DNA of 64,000 nt from a bacterium. GTDB lineage: Bacteria; Actinomycetota; Acidimicrobiia; Spongiisociales; ZC4RG35. The stretch lies in assembly GCA_028819345.1 (NCBI GenBank), contig JAPPLW010000099.1:184309-248308 (forward strand). The letters run 5' to 3'. A model generated the notes under the pieces. It saw only the letters and a program-made list of their open reading frames with translations, ran no database searches and was not told where the DNA came from. The position numbers and the translations under genes are program-made. How positions within the stretch are numbered: the first letter of the stretch is position 1; each line of letters opens with the position of its first letter. This document shows, piece by piece, positions 8,849 to 17,139 of this stretch.

Positions 8849-9474
8849 TGGAGGCGGCGGCCGCAATGGATCACCACGACCAGCACGAGTCAACCGGCAT
8901 AGACCACCGCAAGCTGGGGATGTGGGTGTTTCTCAGCTCCGAGTTCCTCTTCTTCGGCGCCCTGATCACCAACTACCTGCTCTACCAGGGAAAGTCCGGC
9001 TTCGCCCGTCCCTACCCGGCCGAGATCTACGACATTCCCTTCACGTCGTTCTCCTCCTTCGCCCTGCTGATGAGTTCTTTGACCATGGTGCTGGCTCACA
9101 ACGCCCTGGCCCGACACGACCAGCACGCCACCCGTACCTGGCTTCTGGCCACCGCCATGCTCGGCTCGGTCTTCCTGGGCGGCCAGGTGTTCGAGTTCAC
9201 CGAGTTCATCACGGTGGGCGGGATGAAACTAACCACCAACCCGGCCGCCTCGGCCTTCTACCTGCTCACCGGCTTCCATGGCTTCCACGTGCTGCTGGGA
9301 GTCCTGATGCTGCTCACCCTTTACGGGATCTCCCGCCGCCAGGGGGAACTCTCCGAGGCCTCCGGGCTGAACCTGGAACTGGTGGGTCTCTACTGGCACT
9401 TCGTGGACATAATCTGGATCGTGATCTTCACCGTGGTCTATCTGCTGGCCAGCGTGCCGGCAGGAGTAGGTTGA
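8848..9474 (+). CDS. ctaE: Cytochrome c oxidase subunit III
   Basis: A five-helix subunit III of 208 residues. The family pattern is clear: KLGMWVFLSSEFLFFGALI at the first helix, AFYLLTGFHGFHVLLGVLML in the middle, and YWHFVDIIWIVIF at the end. It lacks the first two helices of the seven-helix mitochondrial form, as is usual in actinobacteria and bacilli. It stabilises subunit I. The ATG overlaps the ctaD stop (TGATG), so translation is coupled. Confidence 0.96.
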   Translation: MEAAAAMDHHDQHESTGIDHRKLGMWVFLSSEFLFFGALITNYLLYQGKSGFARPYPAEIYDIPFTSFSSFALLMSSLTMVLAHNALARHDQHATRTWLLATAMLGSVFLGGQVFEFTEFITVGGMKLTTNPAASAFYLLTGFHGFHVLLGVLMLLTLYGISRRQGELSEASGLNLELVGLYWHFVDIIWIVIFTVVYLLASVPAGVG

Positions 9475-9476
9475 CA

Positions 9477-9791
9477 ATGGCCGCCCACCCCGGCGAGCAC
9501 CATCATCCGACGCCGCTCCAATATGTCAAGATCGCCATCCTGCTGGCTGTGCTGACCATCATCGAAGTCGCCCTCTTCTACGTGAACGAGGCGGCGGACA
9601 TGGGTGGCTGGGACGCTCCGCTCCTGATCATTCTGGCTCTGTTCAAATTCGTGATCGTGGTCGGTTGGTACATGCACCTGCGTTTTGAGGATTCAACCCT
9701 CTCCAAGTTCTTCACCGCCGGATTCATCCTGGCATTGATCCTGTATGCGATAGTGCTCCTGGCCTTCGGCGTTATAGCACTGGGAAGCTGA
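9477..9791 (+). CDS. ctaF: Cytochrome c oxidase subunit IV (CtaF-type)
   Basis: A 104-residue protein with three hydrophobic helices and the prokaryotic subunit IV pattern: YVKIAILLAVLTIIEVALFY, then LFKFVIVVGWYMHLRFED and a last helix. This small subunit assists assembly of caa3-type oxidases. The start lies two bases after the ctaE stop, and a longer overlapping reading would run through ctaE. The early histidine cluster (EHHHP) is unremarkable for this family. Confidence 0.92.
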   Translation: MAAHPGEHHHPTPLQYVKIAILLAVLTIIEVALFYVNEAADMGGWDAPLLIILALFKFVIVVGWYMHLRFEDSTLSKFFTAGFILALILYAIVLLAFGVIALGS

Positions 9792-9795
9792 CAAC

Positions 9796-10614
9796 TTGCC
9801 GGCTTGGCATCCTCATTGGGATGTCCTGGCGGTGGTGGTGGCGCTGGGAGCGTTGTACCTGAACGCCGAGTGGAGGATCCGCCCGCTTATAGCCCCCAAC
9901 CTTCCGGCCGCCACCCCTCGGCAACGCGGGCTCTGGTTCGGAGCGCTGGCCCTCCTAGCCGGGAGCGCCAGTTGGCCCTTTCACGACCTGGCGGAACAGG
10001 TCTTCTTCAGCCTGCACATGGTCGAGCACATGCTGGTCGCCCTGGTGATCCCGCCCCTGATGCTGATGGGCACCCCCCGCTGGATGGCTGAGCATCTCCT
10101 GGCCTCGCCACGAGGCCTGAGCATCCTGCGCCACCTGTGCAGGCCCCTTCCCGCCTTCTTCCTTTTCCACCTGAGCCTGGCGAGTATGCACTGGCGGCCC
10201 ATCGTGGAAGCGATGGTGAACTCGAGCCTCTTCCACTTCGCGGCCCACCTCTGGCTATTCGGGGTCTCGATCCTGATGTGGCTACCGGTGGTGAGCCCCA
10301 CACCGTTGATTCCCCGTTTGAACCCTCCCCTCCGGATGCTGTACCTGTTCCTGCATTCCATCATCCCCACCGTGCCGGCTTCCTTCCTGACGTTCAGCCG
10401 CTCCCCCCTTTACCCGTCGTACATCGACTCGGCATCCCGGTTCGGGATGTCGACTGTCACCGACCTGCAGATCGCCGGCCTGATAATGAAACTCGGAGGT
10501 GGATTGCTCCTGTGGGGAACCATCGTGGTGATCTGGTTCAAGTGGATCGCCTCCGAACGCACCTGGGACTCGATCGAGCGAGACCTGCGCCGCTCTCCCA
10601 CCTCGGGGAACTGA
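9796..10614 (+). CDS. ctaG: Cytochrome c oxidase assembly protein CtaG (caa3 type)
   Basis: A 272-residue membrane protein of the caa3_CtaG family. The diagnostic stretch is FSLHMVEHMLVALVIPPLML followed by GTP, with later helices carrying FHFAAHLWLFGVSILMWLPV and a Trp- and His-rich pattern. It is not the Cox11-type CtaG. It is thought to help copper insertion into the oxidase. It starts with a TTG four bases after the ctaF stop; no ATG gives the complete N-terminus. Confidence 0.9.
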   Translation: MPAWHPHWDVLAVVVALGALYLNAEWRIRPLIAPNLPAATPRQRGLWFGALALLAGSASWPFHDLAEQVFFSLHMVEHMLVALVIPPLMLMGTPRWMAEHLLASPRGLSILRHLCRPLPAFFLFHLSLASMHWRPIVEAMVNSSLFHFAAHLWLFGVSILMWLPVVSPTPLIPRLNPPLRMLYLFLHSIIPTVPASFLTFSRSPLYPSYIDSASRFGMSTVTDLQIAGLIMKLGGGLLLWGTIVVIWFKWIASERTWDSIERDLRRSPTSGN

Positions 10615-10618
10615 AAGT

Positions 10619-13201
10619 TTGACAGGTTCCCAGCTCCCCGACGACCCCTCAACTCCTCCCCGACAACGCCGTCCCCTCCCCCTCCGCCTGCTGAGACGGA
10701 TCGGACCATGGGCGGGGCTCCTTCTGGTGCTGGCCGCCGTCGCCGCATTGCTGGTGGTCCGCCGATCCTTTCCCCAGGTGGACGGGGAACTGGTGTTGCC
10801 CGGATTGACCGCCGAGGCCACCGTCATCCGGGACCGCCACGGAACACCTCATATCTACGCGTCCACCCTGTCGGACCTGGTCATGGCGCAGGGCTTCGTG
10901 GAGGCCCAGGACCGCTTCTGGCAGATGGACTTCTACCGGCACGTGGCCACCGGGCGGACGGCTGAGATGTTCGGCGAGGCCCAGGTGGAAGCCGACATCT
11001 TTCTTCGAACCCTGGGATGGGAACAGGTAGCGGCCCGCGAGTACCAGGCGCTGTCGCCGCTCATGCAGTCCCTACTAGACGCCTATGCCCAGGGTGTCAA
11101 CGCCTATCTGGCCGACCGGGGGAATTGGGAGATCAGCCTGGAGTACGCCTTCCTGGGAATCCAGAATCCCGACTACCGGCCGATGCCCTGGAAACCCACC
11201 GACACGCTGGCCTTCGCCAAGGTGGTGGCCTGGGACCTTCGCACCAACATCGTCTCCGAACTCGAGCGAGCGGTGCTTTCGGAGTCGATACCGATTGAAC
11301 GGGTCTCCCAACTGTGGCCGGAGTACCCCGACGATCACCCGGTGATCGTTCCCGAGTGGGAGCAACCGCCGCCATCGCCGCAGCCGACCGGCGCGCCCCC
11401 GCCTTCCCCTTCGTTTCGGGAAGCCTTCAACGCCCTGGGGGAGGCGGCAGTCCTTCCCGTGGGCCCCAGCGGCGTCGGACTCGTCCGGGATAACCGGGGC
11501 CGAGGGTCCAACTCCTGGGTCGTGTCGGGCCGCCACACCGTGTCCGGAGCGCCGCTCCTGGCCAACGATCCCCATCTGGGGGGCCAGACCCCCTCCATCT
11601 GGTACCGGGTGGGTCTCCACTGCCAGCCCGTGAGCGACTCCTGCCCGCTGGAGGCGGCGGGATTCAGCCTGCCCGGCACACCTTTGATCACCATCGGCCA
11701 CAACGGTTTTGTGGCCTGGGGTTTCACCAGCCTGGTGGGTGACGTCTCCGACCTCTTCATCGAGCGGGTTCATCCCGAAGACCCATTCCTGTACGAGGTG
11801 GACGGGAAGTGGCTCCCCATGTCCACCCGCACCGAGACCATCGAAGTAGCCAACGGCGATCCGGTTGAGATCACAATCAGGGAAACCCACCACGGGCCGG
11901 TGGTCTCGGGGATATACGACCCGGTTGACGAACTGGAGGGAGGCGGCGCGGTGAGCCTACCCGACCCTCACGCTGCATCCCTGGCATGGACCGCCCTCCA
12001 AACCACCCGCAACATGGAAGCGGTGCTGGGGATGGTCCTCGCACGGAATTGGGAGGAGTTCCGGGCGGCGGCCGCTCTGTTCGACATGGCTCCCCTGAAC
12101 ATGGTGTACGCCGATGCGGACGGCAATATTGGCTACCAGGCAACGGGGCTGATACCCATCCGGGGGGCGGGTGACGGACAGTACCCCACGCCCGGGTGGG
12201 AGAGCCAATACGACTGGCAGGGGTTCTGGCCCTTCGAGACGCTTCCCTGGTCGCTCAATCCCTCGTCGGGGATGGTGGTGGCTGCCAACCAACCCCTCGC
12301 CCGGCCCGACCTGGTCCGCCACATCGGCAGTGACTTCGACTATGGCTACCGGGCCCGGCGCATCAACGAATTGCTGGCCGACTCCATCCCGCTGGACACC
12401 ACCGGGATGAGCGCCATACAGTTCGACAACCAGGACCCATCCGCCGCCTTCCTGGTACCCGCGTTGGCGGCGGTGCCGGCCCGGAGTGAGAACGTGGCGG
12501 TTATGCAGGGACTCCTGACCGGATGGATGCGGGGGGAGCGACCCGGTCAGATGGACTCCGACGGGGCGGCGGCCGCCGCATACGCCGCCACCTGGCGCCA
12601 TCTCCTGGCCCTCACCTTCGACGAGCTTCCCGAAGGTCACGAGGCCCCCGGGGGAAGCCGGTTCATGGAGGTGGTGAAGGCCCTGCTTGATTCTCCTGAA
12701 GACCCCTGGTGGGATCGTACGGGAACCGAGGGCCGGGAGACGCGGGACGTCGTGCTCCATCAAGCGCTGGAAGACGCCCACGCCGAGTTGGTCGAGTTGA
12801 TGGGCGACAACCCGGACCGATGGCGGTGGGGCGACATCCACACCGGTGTCTTCAACAACGCCAGCCTGGGGGAATCGGGCGTCTCACTGATTGAATCCGT
12901 CTTCAATCGGCGCAGCAACAACATCTCGGGAGGATCGGGGATCGTCAACGCTACGCAATGGATCGCCTCCGAGGGCTATGAGACAGACGGGTTGCCATCG
13001 TTCCGGATGGTGATCGACCTGGGGGATCCCGACTCCTCACTCTCTATCCATGCACCCGGCCAGTCGGGCCATGCCTACCACCCCCATTACGACGACCTCC
13101 TGGAACCCTGGGCGGCCGGCGAGATGCACCCCTTCCCCTGGGACCGGGACACGGTCGAATCCCTGGCCGAATCCACCCTGGTGCTCCGTCCCGGACCCTG
13201 A
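10619..13201 (+). CDS. Penicillin acylase family N-terminal-nucleophile hydrolase
   Basis: A hydrolase of 860 residues starting from TTG, four bases after ctaG. A basic N-terminus and one hydrophobic helix (about 24-42) anchor or export it. The alpha-chain part holds the family segment GTPHIYASTLSDLVMAQGFV and EAQDRFWQMDFYR. The autocatalytic site is GSNSW with Ser297 as the expected new N-terminal nucleophile, followed by SGAPLLANDPHLG. The beta chain ends with GQSGHAYHPHYDD, a conserved region of the family. Relatives cleave penicillins, acyl-homoserine lactones or other N-acyl amides; the natural substrate here is unknown. Its place at the end of an oxidase operon is not explained by function. 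Confidence 0.88.
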   Translation: MTGSQLPDDPSTPPRQRRPLPLRLLRRIGPWAGLLLVLAAVAALLVVRRSFPQVDGELVLPGLTAEATVIRDRHGTPHIYASTLSDLVMAQGFVEAQDRFWQMDFYRHVATGRTAEMFGEAQVEADIFLRTLGWEQVAAREYQALSPLMQSLLDAYAQGVNAYLADRGNWEISLEYAFLGIQNPDYRPMPWKPTDTLAFAKVVAWDLRTNIVSELERAVLSESIPIERVSQLWPEYPDDHPVIVPEWEQPPPSPQPTGAPPPSPSFREAFNALGEAAVLPVGPSGVGLVRDNRGRGSNSWVVSGRHTVSGAPLLANDPHLGGQTPSIWYRVGLHCQPVSDSCPLEAAGFSLPGTPLITIGHNGFVAWGFTSLVGDVSDLFIERVHPEDPFLYEVDGKWLPMSTRTETIEVANGDPVEITIRETHHGPVVSGIYDPVDELEGGGAVSLPDPHAASLAWTALQTTRNMEAVLGMVLARNWEEFRAAAALFDMAPLNMVYADADGNIGYQATGLIPIRGAGDGQYPTPGWESQYDWQGFWPFETLPWSLNPSSGMVVAANQPLARPDLVRHIGSDFDYGYRARRINELLADSIPLDTTGMSAIQFDNQDPSAAFLVPALAAVPARSENVAVMQGLLTGWMRGERPGQMDSDGAAAAAYAATWRHLLALTFDELPEGHEAPGGSRFMEVVKALLDSPEDPWWDRTGTEGRETRDVVLHQALEDAHAELVELMGDNPDRWRWGDIHTGVFNNASLGESGVSLIESVFNRRSNNISGGSGIVNATQWIASEGYETDGLPSFRMVIDLGDPDSSLSIHAPGQSGHAYHPHYDDLLEPWAAGEMHPFPWDRDTVESLAESTLVLRPGP

Positions 13202-13643
13202 TTCGGCCATCCCGAGTCTGGGCGAGTGCTGTTTCAGGTCGATCCCTAGGCACGCGGCTTTGGGCGTCGGGGTCGCGATCCAAGGAAGGGTCTCCAGCTT
13301 TCGAAAGGTGTGAAAAAAACACGGGGGTGGGGGTTGTTTTTGTCGCAGGGGGGTTGCATGTTGGTAGGAGCTAAACACCGAGACGGTCCATTCCGGCGTC
13401 GTCAGGACCGTATTGAGGATCAAACCCGATCTGCTCAACAGCCCCGTTCCAGGCTGTCCGAGCTTATTCGACCTGGATAGGTGGTGGTGGGGGAGGGAAG
13501 CCCAAAGGGAGACCCTGTTTTCGCGGGTTTTGGGTGGGGGTTGCGGTCGGAATTCGGTGTGTGGGACCTGGCTTTGGTGCCTCGGGGGTGGCTTCTGGAT
13601 GGGGGTGGGGTGTGGGCAGTGTCGGTTCAGATGGCAGACGTTT
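13202..13643. other. G-rich intergenic region without a recognisable gene
   Basis: About 440 bases separate the acylase gene from the decayed HNH gene. I find no protein with family resemblance on either strand. The stretch 13317-13360 and especially 13480-13620 is rich in G runs on the plus strand, with T-rich spacers, unlike the surrounding coding sequence. Several runs of three to five G lie close enough for G-quadruplex formation. It may be the remains of a lost gene or of the DNA that carried the HNH gene. Confidence 0.5.
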
Positions 13644-13692
13644 TAGTGTTGGTTTTGCCACCTTCGGGATATTTAGGACTGTTTTGTCACAC
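13644..13692 (+). promoter_or_regulatory. Degenerate copy of the DUF222-HNH promoter module
   Basis: These 49 bases align with 48623-48671, just upstream of the intact DUF222-HNH gene. Shared blocks are TAGTGTT, GTTTT, CCA, TTCG, GATAT and TTTGTCACAC. The TATAAT hexamers of the intact copy have decayed here. The distance from TTTGTCACAC to the start codon is nearly the same in both copies (31 versus 32 bases). Confidence 0.6.
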
Positions 13693-13713
13693 CCCCTGGG
13701 CACAGTGTTTGCT

Positions 13714-14298
13714 ATGGACACAACAGCAATGGACCGACGGGTCGCCAACCGGGTGCGGGTAGTGGCGCCCACCCTTTCCGTAGGTGAGGCTACGGTGAAC
13801 TCCGGGATCGTGTGCAGTCCACCATCTGTGGGGAGAACCAACTGGCGGGGATCCGCGCCGAGGCCCTGGCCGAATTGCAGCGGCGGGCGGGAACCGAGTT
13901 GACTGGCCTGTGACGCGCAAATCCTCCCCGCTATCTTCCGGGGGCCGTCGGCACCGATGGACCTGGGAATGGCCCGACGGAAAGCCAGCCCCACCCAACG
14001 CTCCGCTCTCATCGCCCGCGACGGGGCATGCATAGGGTGCGGCGCCAAAGCCGCCTGGTGCCAGTCACACCACATCATCCATTGGCAGGACGGAGGCCCC
14101 ACCAACCTCGACAACATGTGTTTGCTCTGTTCCCGCTGCCACCACAACGTCCACGACCGAATCTGGCAAGTCGAACAAACCCCCACCGGCGCCTACCGGC
14201 TACGTCCACCACCCCCCAAACGAACACGCCGATCCCGCCGCAAATACCAACTCCGGCAACACCACCGAACCCTACACCCAGCCAAACAGAGGAAATAG
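13714..14298 (+). pseudogene. Decayed DUF222-HNH endonuclease gene
   Basis: This is a broken relative of the intact gene at 48694-49911. The N-terminus (MDTTAMDRRVANRVRV, then LSVGEAT) matches residues 1-28 of that protein. At about 13798 four bases are missing compared with the intact copy, which shifts the frame. The next homologous stretch (VQSTICGENQLAGIRAEALA) runs to a TGA at 13911. About 220 codons are then absent, and homology resumes at 13918 in the original frame relation (QILPAIFRG) through a complete HNH domain (CIGCGAKAAWCQSHHIIHW, then LCSRCHHNVHD) to the stop at 14298. The C-terminal 113 codons could still be translated alone from an ATG at 13957, but no ribosome site suggests it. 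Confidence 0.85.
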
Positions 14299-14373
14299 GC
14301 CCTGATCTTCTTCCCAAAAGGACATCGAACGCCAGCCTGGCCGGATCCCCGGCGCTGGCAGCCGAGCAAGAGG

Positions 14374-15567
14374 TCAGGAGGGGACAACCACCTCAATCGC
14401 TTCGGCCTCGACGCCGTGGTCGTCCTCCGACTCGCCGTGTCCCGCTCCCTGTGTGTTGAGCACCGCGAAGAGGATGAACACCACCACACCGATCCCGGCG
14501 GCTGCCAGCAGGAACTCTCCCTTGGTAATGCGCATCCCCGGTCGGGAGGCGGAGAGCCCGGCGAAAGTGAGAATGCTGGCCGCCACCACAGATCCCATGA
14601 TCGGCGCCCAACCGGGGAACTTCAGGAAGATGTAGGCGTTGGGCAACACCAGCACCGCAATCAACCCCACTCCGATTACGGGCAGGGCCAAGGCGGACTT
14701 CAACCGGAACCTGACTACCCCAGCTTCCTCCCCCTCGGCGCCGGCCATCCCCTCTGGGACCCCCAGCACCTGCGACATCTGGCCTACCGCCCAACCGAGG
14801 ACCGTCCCACCAACAATCACCACCACCAAACCGGCGAGAACCGACACCTCCACGTCTTCGGCGCCCGCCAACTGCGTGCCGAACATGCCGGTCGCCACCC
14901 CCCCGGCTGCTCCTCCGATCACAAAGCCGGTGAGAGCCCCGCCCACCATTATGGACCCCTGGCCTTCCACGATTCTCATCCCCGGACCATGCCACCCGAC
15001 GGCCGCGGTGGTGAACAGCGACAGAATCATCCCGTACACACCGAACAGCACGACCAACCCGATGACAGCCCGATTGGGCGCCACCAGCAACGATGGAGAG
15101 AAGGGTCCCTCCTCGCCGAGGGTGTCCGCTCGAGCCGCCAGCCAGGGGGTCAGCGCCACCAGGGTCACCAGTCCCATCGCCGCTCCCGTGATCGCTCCGA
15201 GCCTTCCCCCCAGCTTTCTGCGCACGCCCAGCGGCGCAGGGTCCACCTCCGGGGGAGGAGGCTCCTCCACCACAACAGCTGCTTCCTCCGGTTGAACGGC
15301 CACTGCCGCCGCTGCCGGGGTCTCAACCGGGGAGGGAACAGCCTCCGGGGCGGCCGGCGGGGGCGTCCTCTCCACCGGGGCCGCCGGGACGGGCTGAGGA
15401 GGCACCGCAGGAGCGGCCGGGGTGGGGGCGGCCCCACCGCCTCCCCAAGCTTGCAGGTAGTCATCGGCGGTTCCCCCCAAAGCCTGGGCCTTCGCTTCAG
15501 CCGACCGCAGTACCAGTTCCTCCGGTGCGTTGAGAACCGCCGCGGCCGCCGCCAGAAACTCACTCAT
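14374..15567 (-). CDS. Uncharacterised membrane protein with Pro/Ala-rich N-terminus
   Basis: I do not recognise this 397-residue protein. Residues 1-45 look like a short helical domain (SEFLAAAAAVLNAPEELVLR). A Pro/Ala/Val/Glu-rich linker of about 80 residues follows, and then about seven hydrophobic helices rich in Gly and Ala from residue 125 on. The C-terminus is acidic with His (GHGESEDDHGVEAEAIE), which could bind a metal. It is the last gene of a four-gene same-strand cluster with a microprotein, a FedB-like membrane protein and a cupredoxin-like lipoprotein. Nothing in it shows an enzyme motif. Confidence 0.75.
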   Translation of the reverse strand: MSEFLAAAAAVLNAPEELVLRSAEAKAQALGGTADDYLQAWGGGGAAPTPAAPAVPPQPVPAAPVERTPPPAAPEAVPSPVETPAAAAVAVQPEEAAVVVEEPPPPEVDPAPLGVRRKLGGRLGAITGAAMGLVTLVALTPWLAARADTLGEEGPFSPSLLVAPNRAVIGLVVLFGVYGMILSLFTTAAVGWHGPGMRIVEGQGSIMVGGALTGFVIGGAAGGVATGMFGTQLAGAEDVEVSVLAGLVVVIVGGTVLGWAVGQMSQVLGVPEGMAGAEGEEAGVVRFRLKSALALPVIGVGLIAVLVLPNAYIFLKFPGWAPIMGSVVAASILTFAGLSASRPGMRITKGEFLLAAAGIGVVVFILFAVLNTQGAGHGESEDDHGVEAEAIEVVVPS

Positions 15568-15640
15568 AATGCGTCACCGAGGATACACAACCCGATAGGA
15601 CCCTCAACACCGGAGGGCCCGGTAGCACCGGCAGCGCCCT

Positions 15641-15802
15641 TCACTGGCTATTAGTGGAGGACCCGTCTTCCATTTCCTGTCGTCGTTGACGGGCCCGGCG
15701 CTCCGACCGGCGCAACAGCCACACGAGACCGATCAGCACCACGCCGGAGGCGACCCACTCGTCGGTGGAGCCTCCTCCGAGGATGTGGGCAATGGTCGTC
15801 AT
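15641..15802 (-). CDS. 53-residue single-helix membrane microprotein
   Basis: The start ATG overlaps the stop of the upstream FedB-like gene as ATGA, a classic sign of translational coupling. The peptide has a short polar N-terminus (MTTIAHILGGGSTDEW), one membrane helix (VASGVVLIGLVWLL) and a basic then acidic tail (RRSERRARQRRQ, EMEDGSS), as in small subunits that sit in a larger membrane complex. By the positive-inside rule the tail should be cytoplasmic. No named family is recognised. It may be an accessory subunit of the neighbouring membrane proteins. Confidence 0.75.
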   Translation of the reverse strand: MTTIAHILGGGSTDEWVASGVVLIGLVWLLRRSERRARQRRQEMEDGSSTNSQ

Positions 15803-17130
15803 CCGGCAGTCAGTATGAAGAGAGCGAGCATGGTTAGCACCACCATCAGAGCCAGCATGGGATACTGGGATCGTATGGCTTTGACCCCCGGAAAGTCAAC
15901 CAGGGCCCGGTCATGGGCCAGGATCACCCCGCCCACATGGCCGGCTATCACTGCCGCCAGTTGGATGTACCAGACCGCCGTGGGCGAAATCAGCGTGTAG
16001 TCGACTGCCCGATCGGCGATTCCGAATGCGTCCCACCCCAGGTCAAAGGGATCGGCGATAGCGCTCAGGAAGAACTGCCCCTCATAAATGACGAGGGTGA
16101 AATAGTGAGCGAACGCGTAAGCCAGGGCTATCGGGACCAGTGTGTGGGCGAACCGGATCCGGATGCGGGTCAGGCCGGCGTCTGCATCCGAAAGGATCGC
16201 AGAAACACCACAGGCCACGTGGTAGGCCCATCCGATCATCAGGACCACCGCCACCAGTCCGAAAGTGCCCACCACCGCCTCCGCCCACTGCCAGCTCAAC
16301 CCGGCACCGGACAAGGTGTCCTCCAGCGGCCCGGCAAGCTGGTTGCGCCAGAAGGGAATCCCGGTGAGGCCGTCGTAGGTGACTCCCCCGATCAGGACCA
16401 CCGCCAGAGCATCCAGGCCCGAGCGTTCGGCCACCTCCGGGAGACCTCGCAACCACTTCCGGCGAACCAGTTCACCCCGCTGGTTCCTGCCGAGAGGCCC
16501 TATCGCTCCCATCAGATAGTTGTAAGCCCCGAAGCCGTCCCACGCGGTCAACTGGGATTCGCTGCCCCACAGACCGATGGTCACCAGCATGTAGAGGGTG
16601 TAGATCAGGGCTATCACCGCAAGCCACAAAGGAACGCTGCCCACCGGAGACACCAGTTCCCACCAAGTGAAAGCAAAGAGGACCGCCGCCGCCGGCCAGT
16701 ATCCCACCCGGGACAACATGCCTGGGTCGCCCGCCCGGCCGACCTTCAGCCATCGGGCGAGAACCCGCCAGGGAGCGATCACCTGGTAGAAGTCCCCAAC
16801 CAGGGCGGACAGGAAGGGGACCACAAGCCACATCCCCACATAGACCATCACCGGCGCCGGGTTTTCGAGGGCGTCGTCCGATCCGAGGAGTCCGCTCAGG
16901 ACCATCAATGCCAGCAGCGCCACCGACACCCCCGAGAAGATCCTTCCCGCCAGTCTCATCCACGGGGGCACCTCGACCACCCTGCCCGCCGACTGTTGCA
17001 GGCGCGGCTGGTGCCACCGGGCGGAGAGCATTGCAAAGGTGACCACCAGCACGGTCACCGCCGCCAGGGTGAAGTACAGAAGGGGGATGGGCAGGTCGAG
17101 ACGCCCACCGATGCCGTGACCCAGGATCAT
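15799..17130 (-). CDS. Polytopic membrane protein, FedB (fenitrothion hydrolase)-like family
   Basis: A 443-residue integral membrane protein with about ten hydrophobic segments. The N-terminus (GHGIGGRLDLPIPLLY) resembles a family common in actinobacteria that is often labelled fenitrothion hydrolase or FedB after one characterised relative. That label says little about the normal role. A conserved-looking region is VVPFLSALVGDFYQVIAPWR. It starts nine bases after the cupredoxin-like lipoprotein stop and overlaps the microprotein by four bases. Family assignment is from memory of the N-terminal pattern and needs a database search. Confidence 0.6.
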   Translation of the reverse strand: MILGHGIGGRLDLPIPLLYFTLAAVTVLVVTFAMLSARWHQPRLQQSAGRVVEVPPWMRLAGRIFSGVSVALLALMVLSGLLGSDDALENPAPVMVYVGMWLVVPFLSALVGDFYQVIAPWRVLARWLKVGRAGDPGMLSRVGYWPAAAVLFAFTWWELVSPVGSVPLWLAVIALIYTLYMLVTIGLWGSESQLTAWDGFGAYNYLMGAIGPLGRNQRGELVRRKWLRGLPEVAERSGLDALAVVLIGGVTYDGLTGIPFWRNQLAGPLEDTLSGAGLSWQWAEAVVGTFGLVAVVLMIGWAYHVACGVSAILSDADAGLTRIRIRFAHTLVPIALAYAFAHYFTLVIYEGQFFLSAIADPFDLGWDAFGIADRAVDYTLISPTAVWYIQLAAVIAGHVGGVILAHDRALVDFPGVKAIRSQYPMLALMVVLTMLALFILTAG

Positions 17131-17139
17131 GCCCTCACC

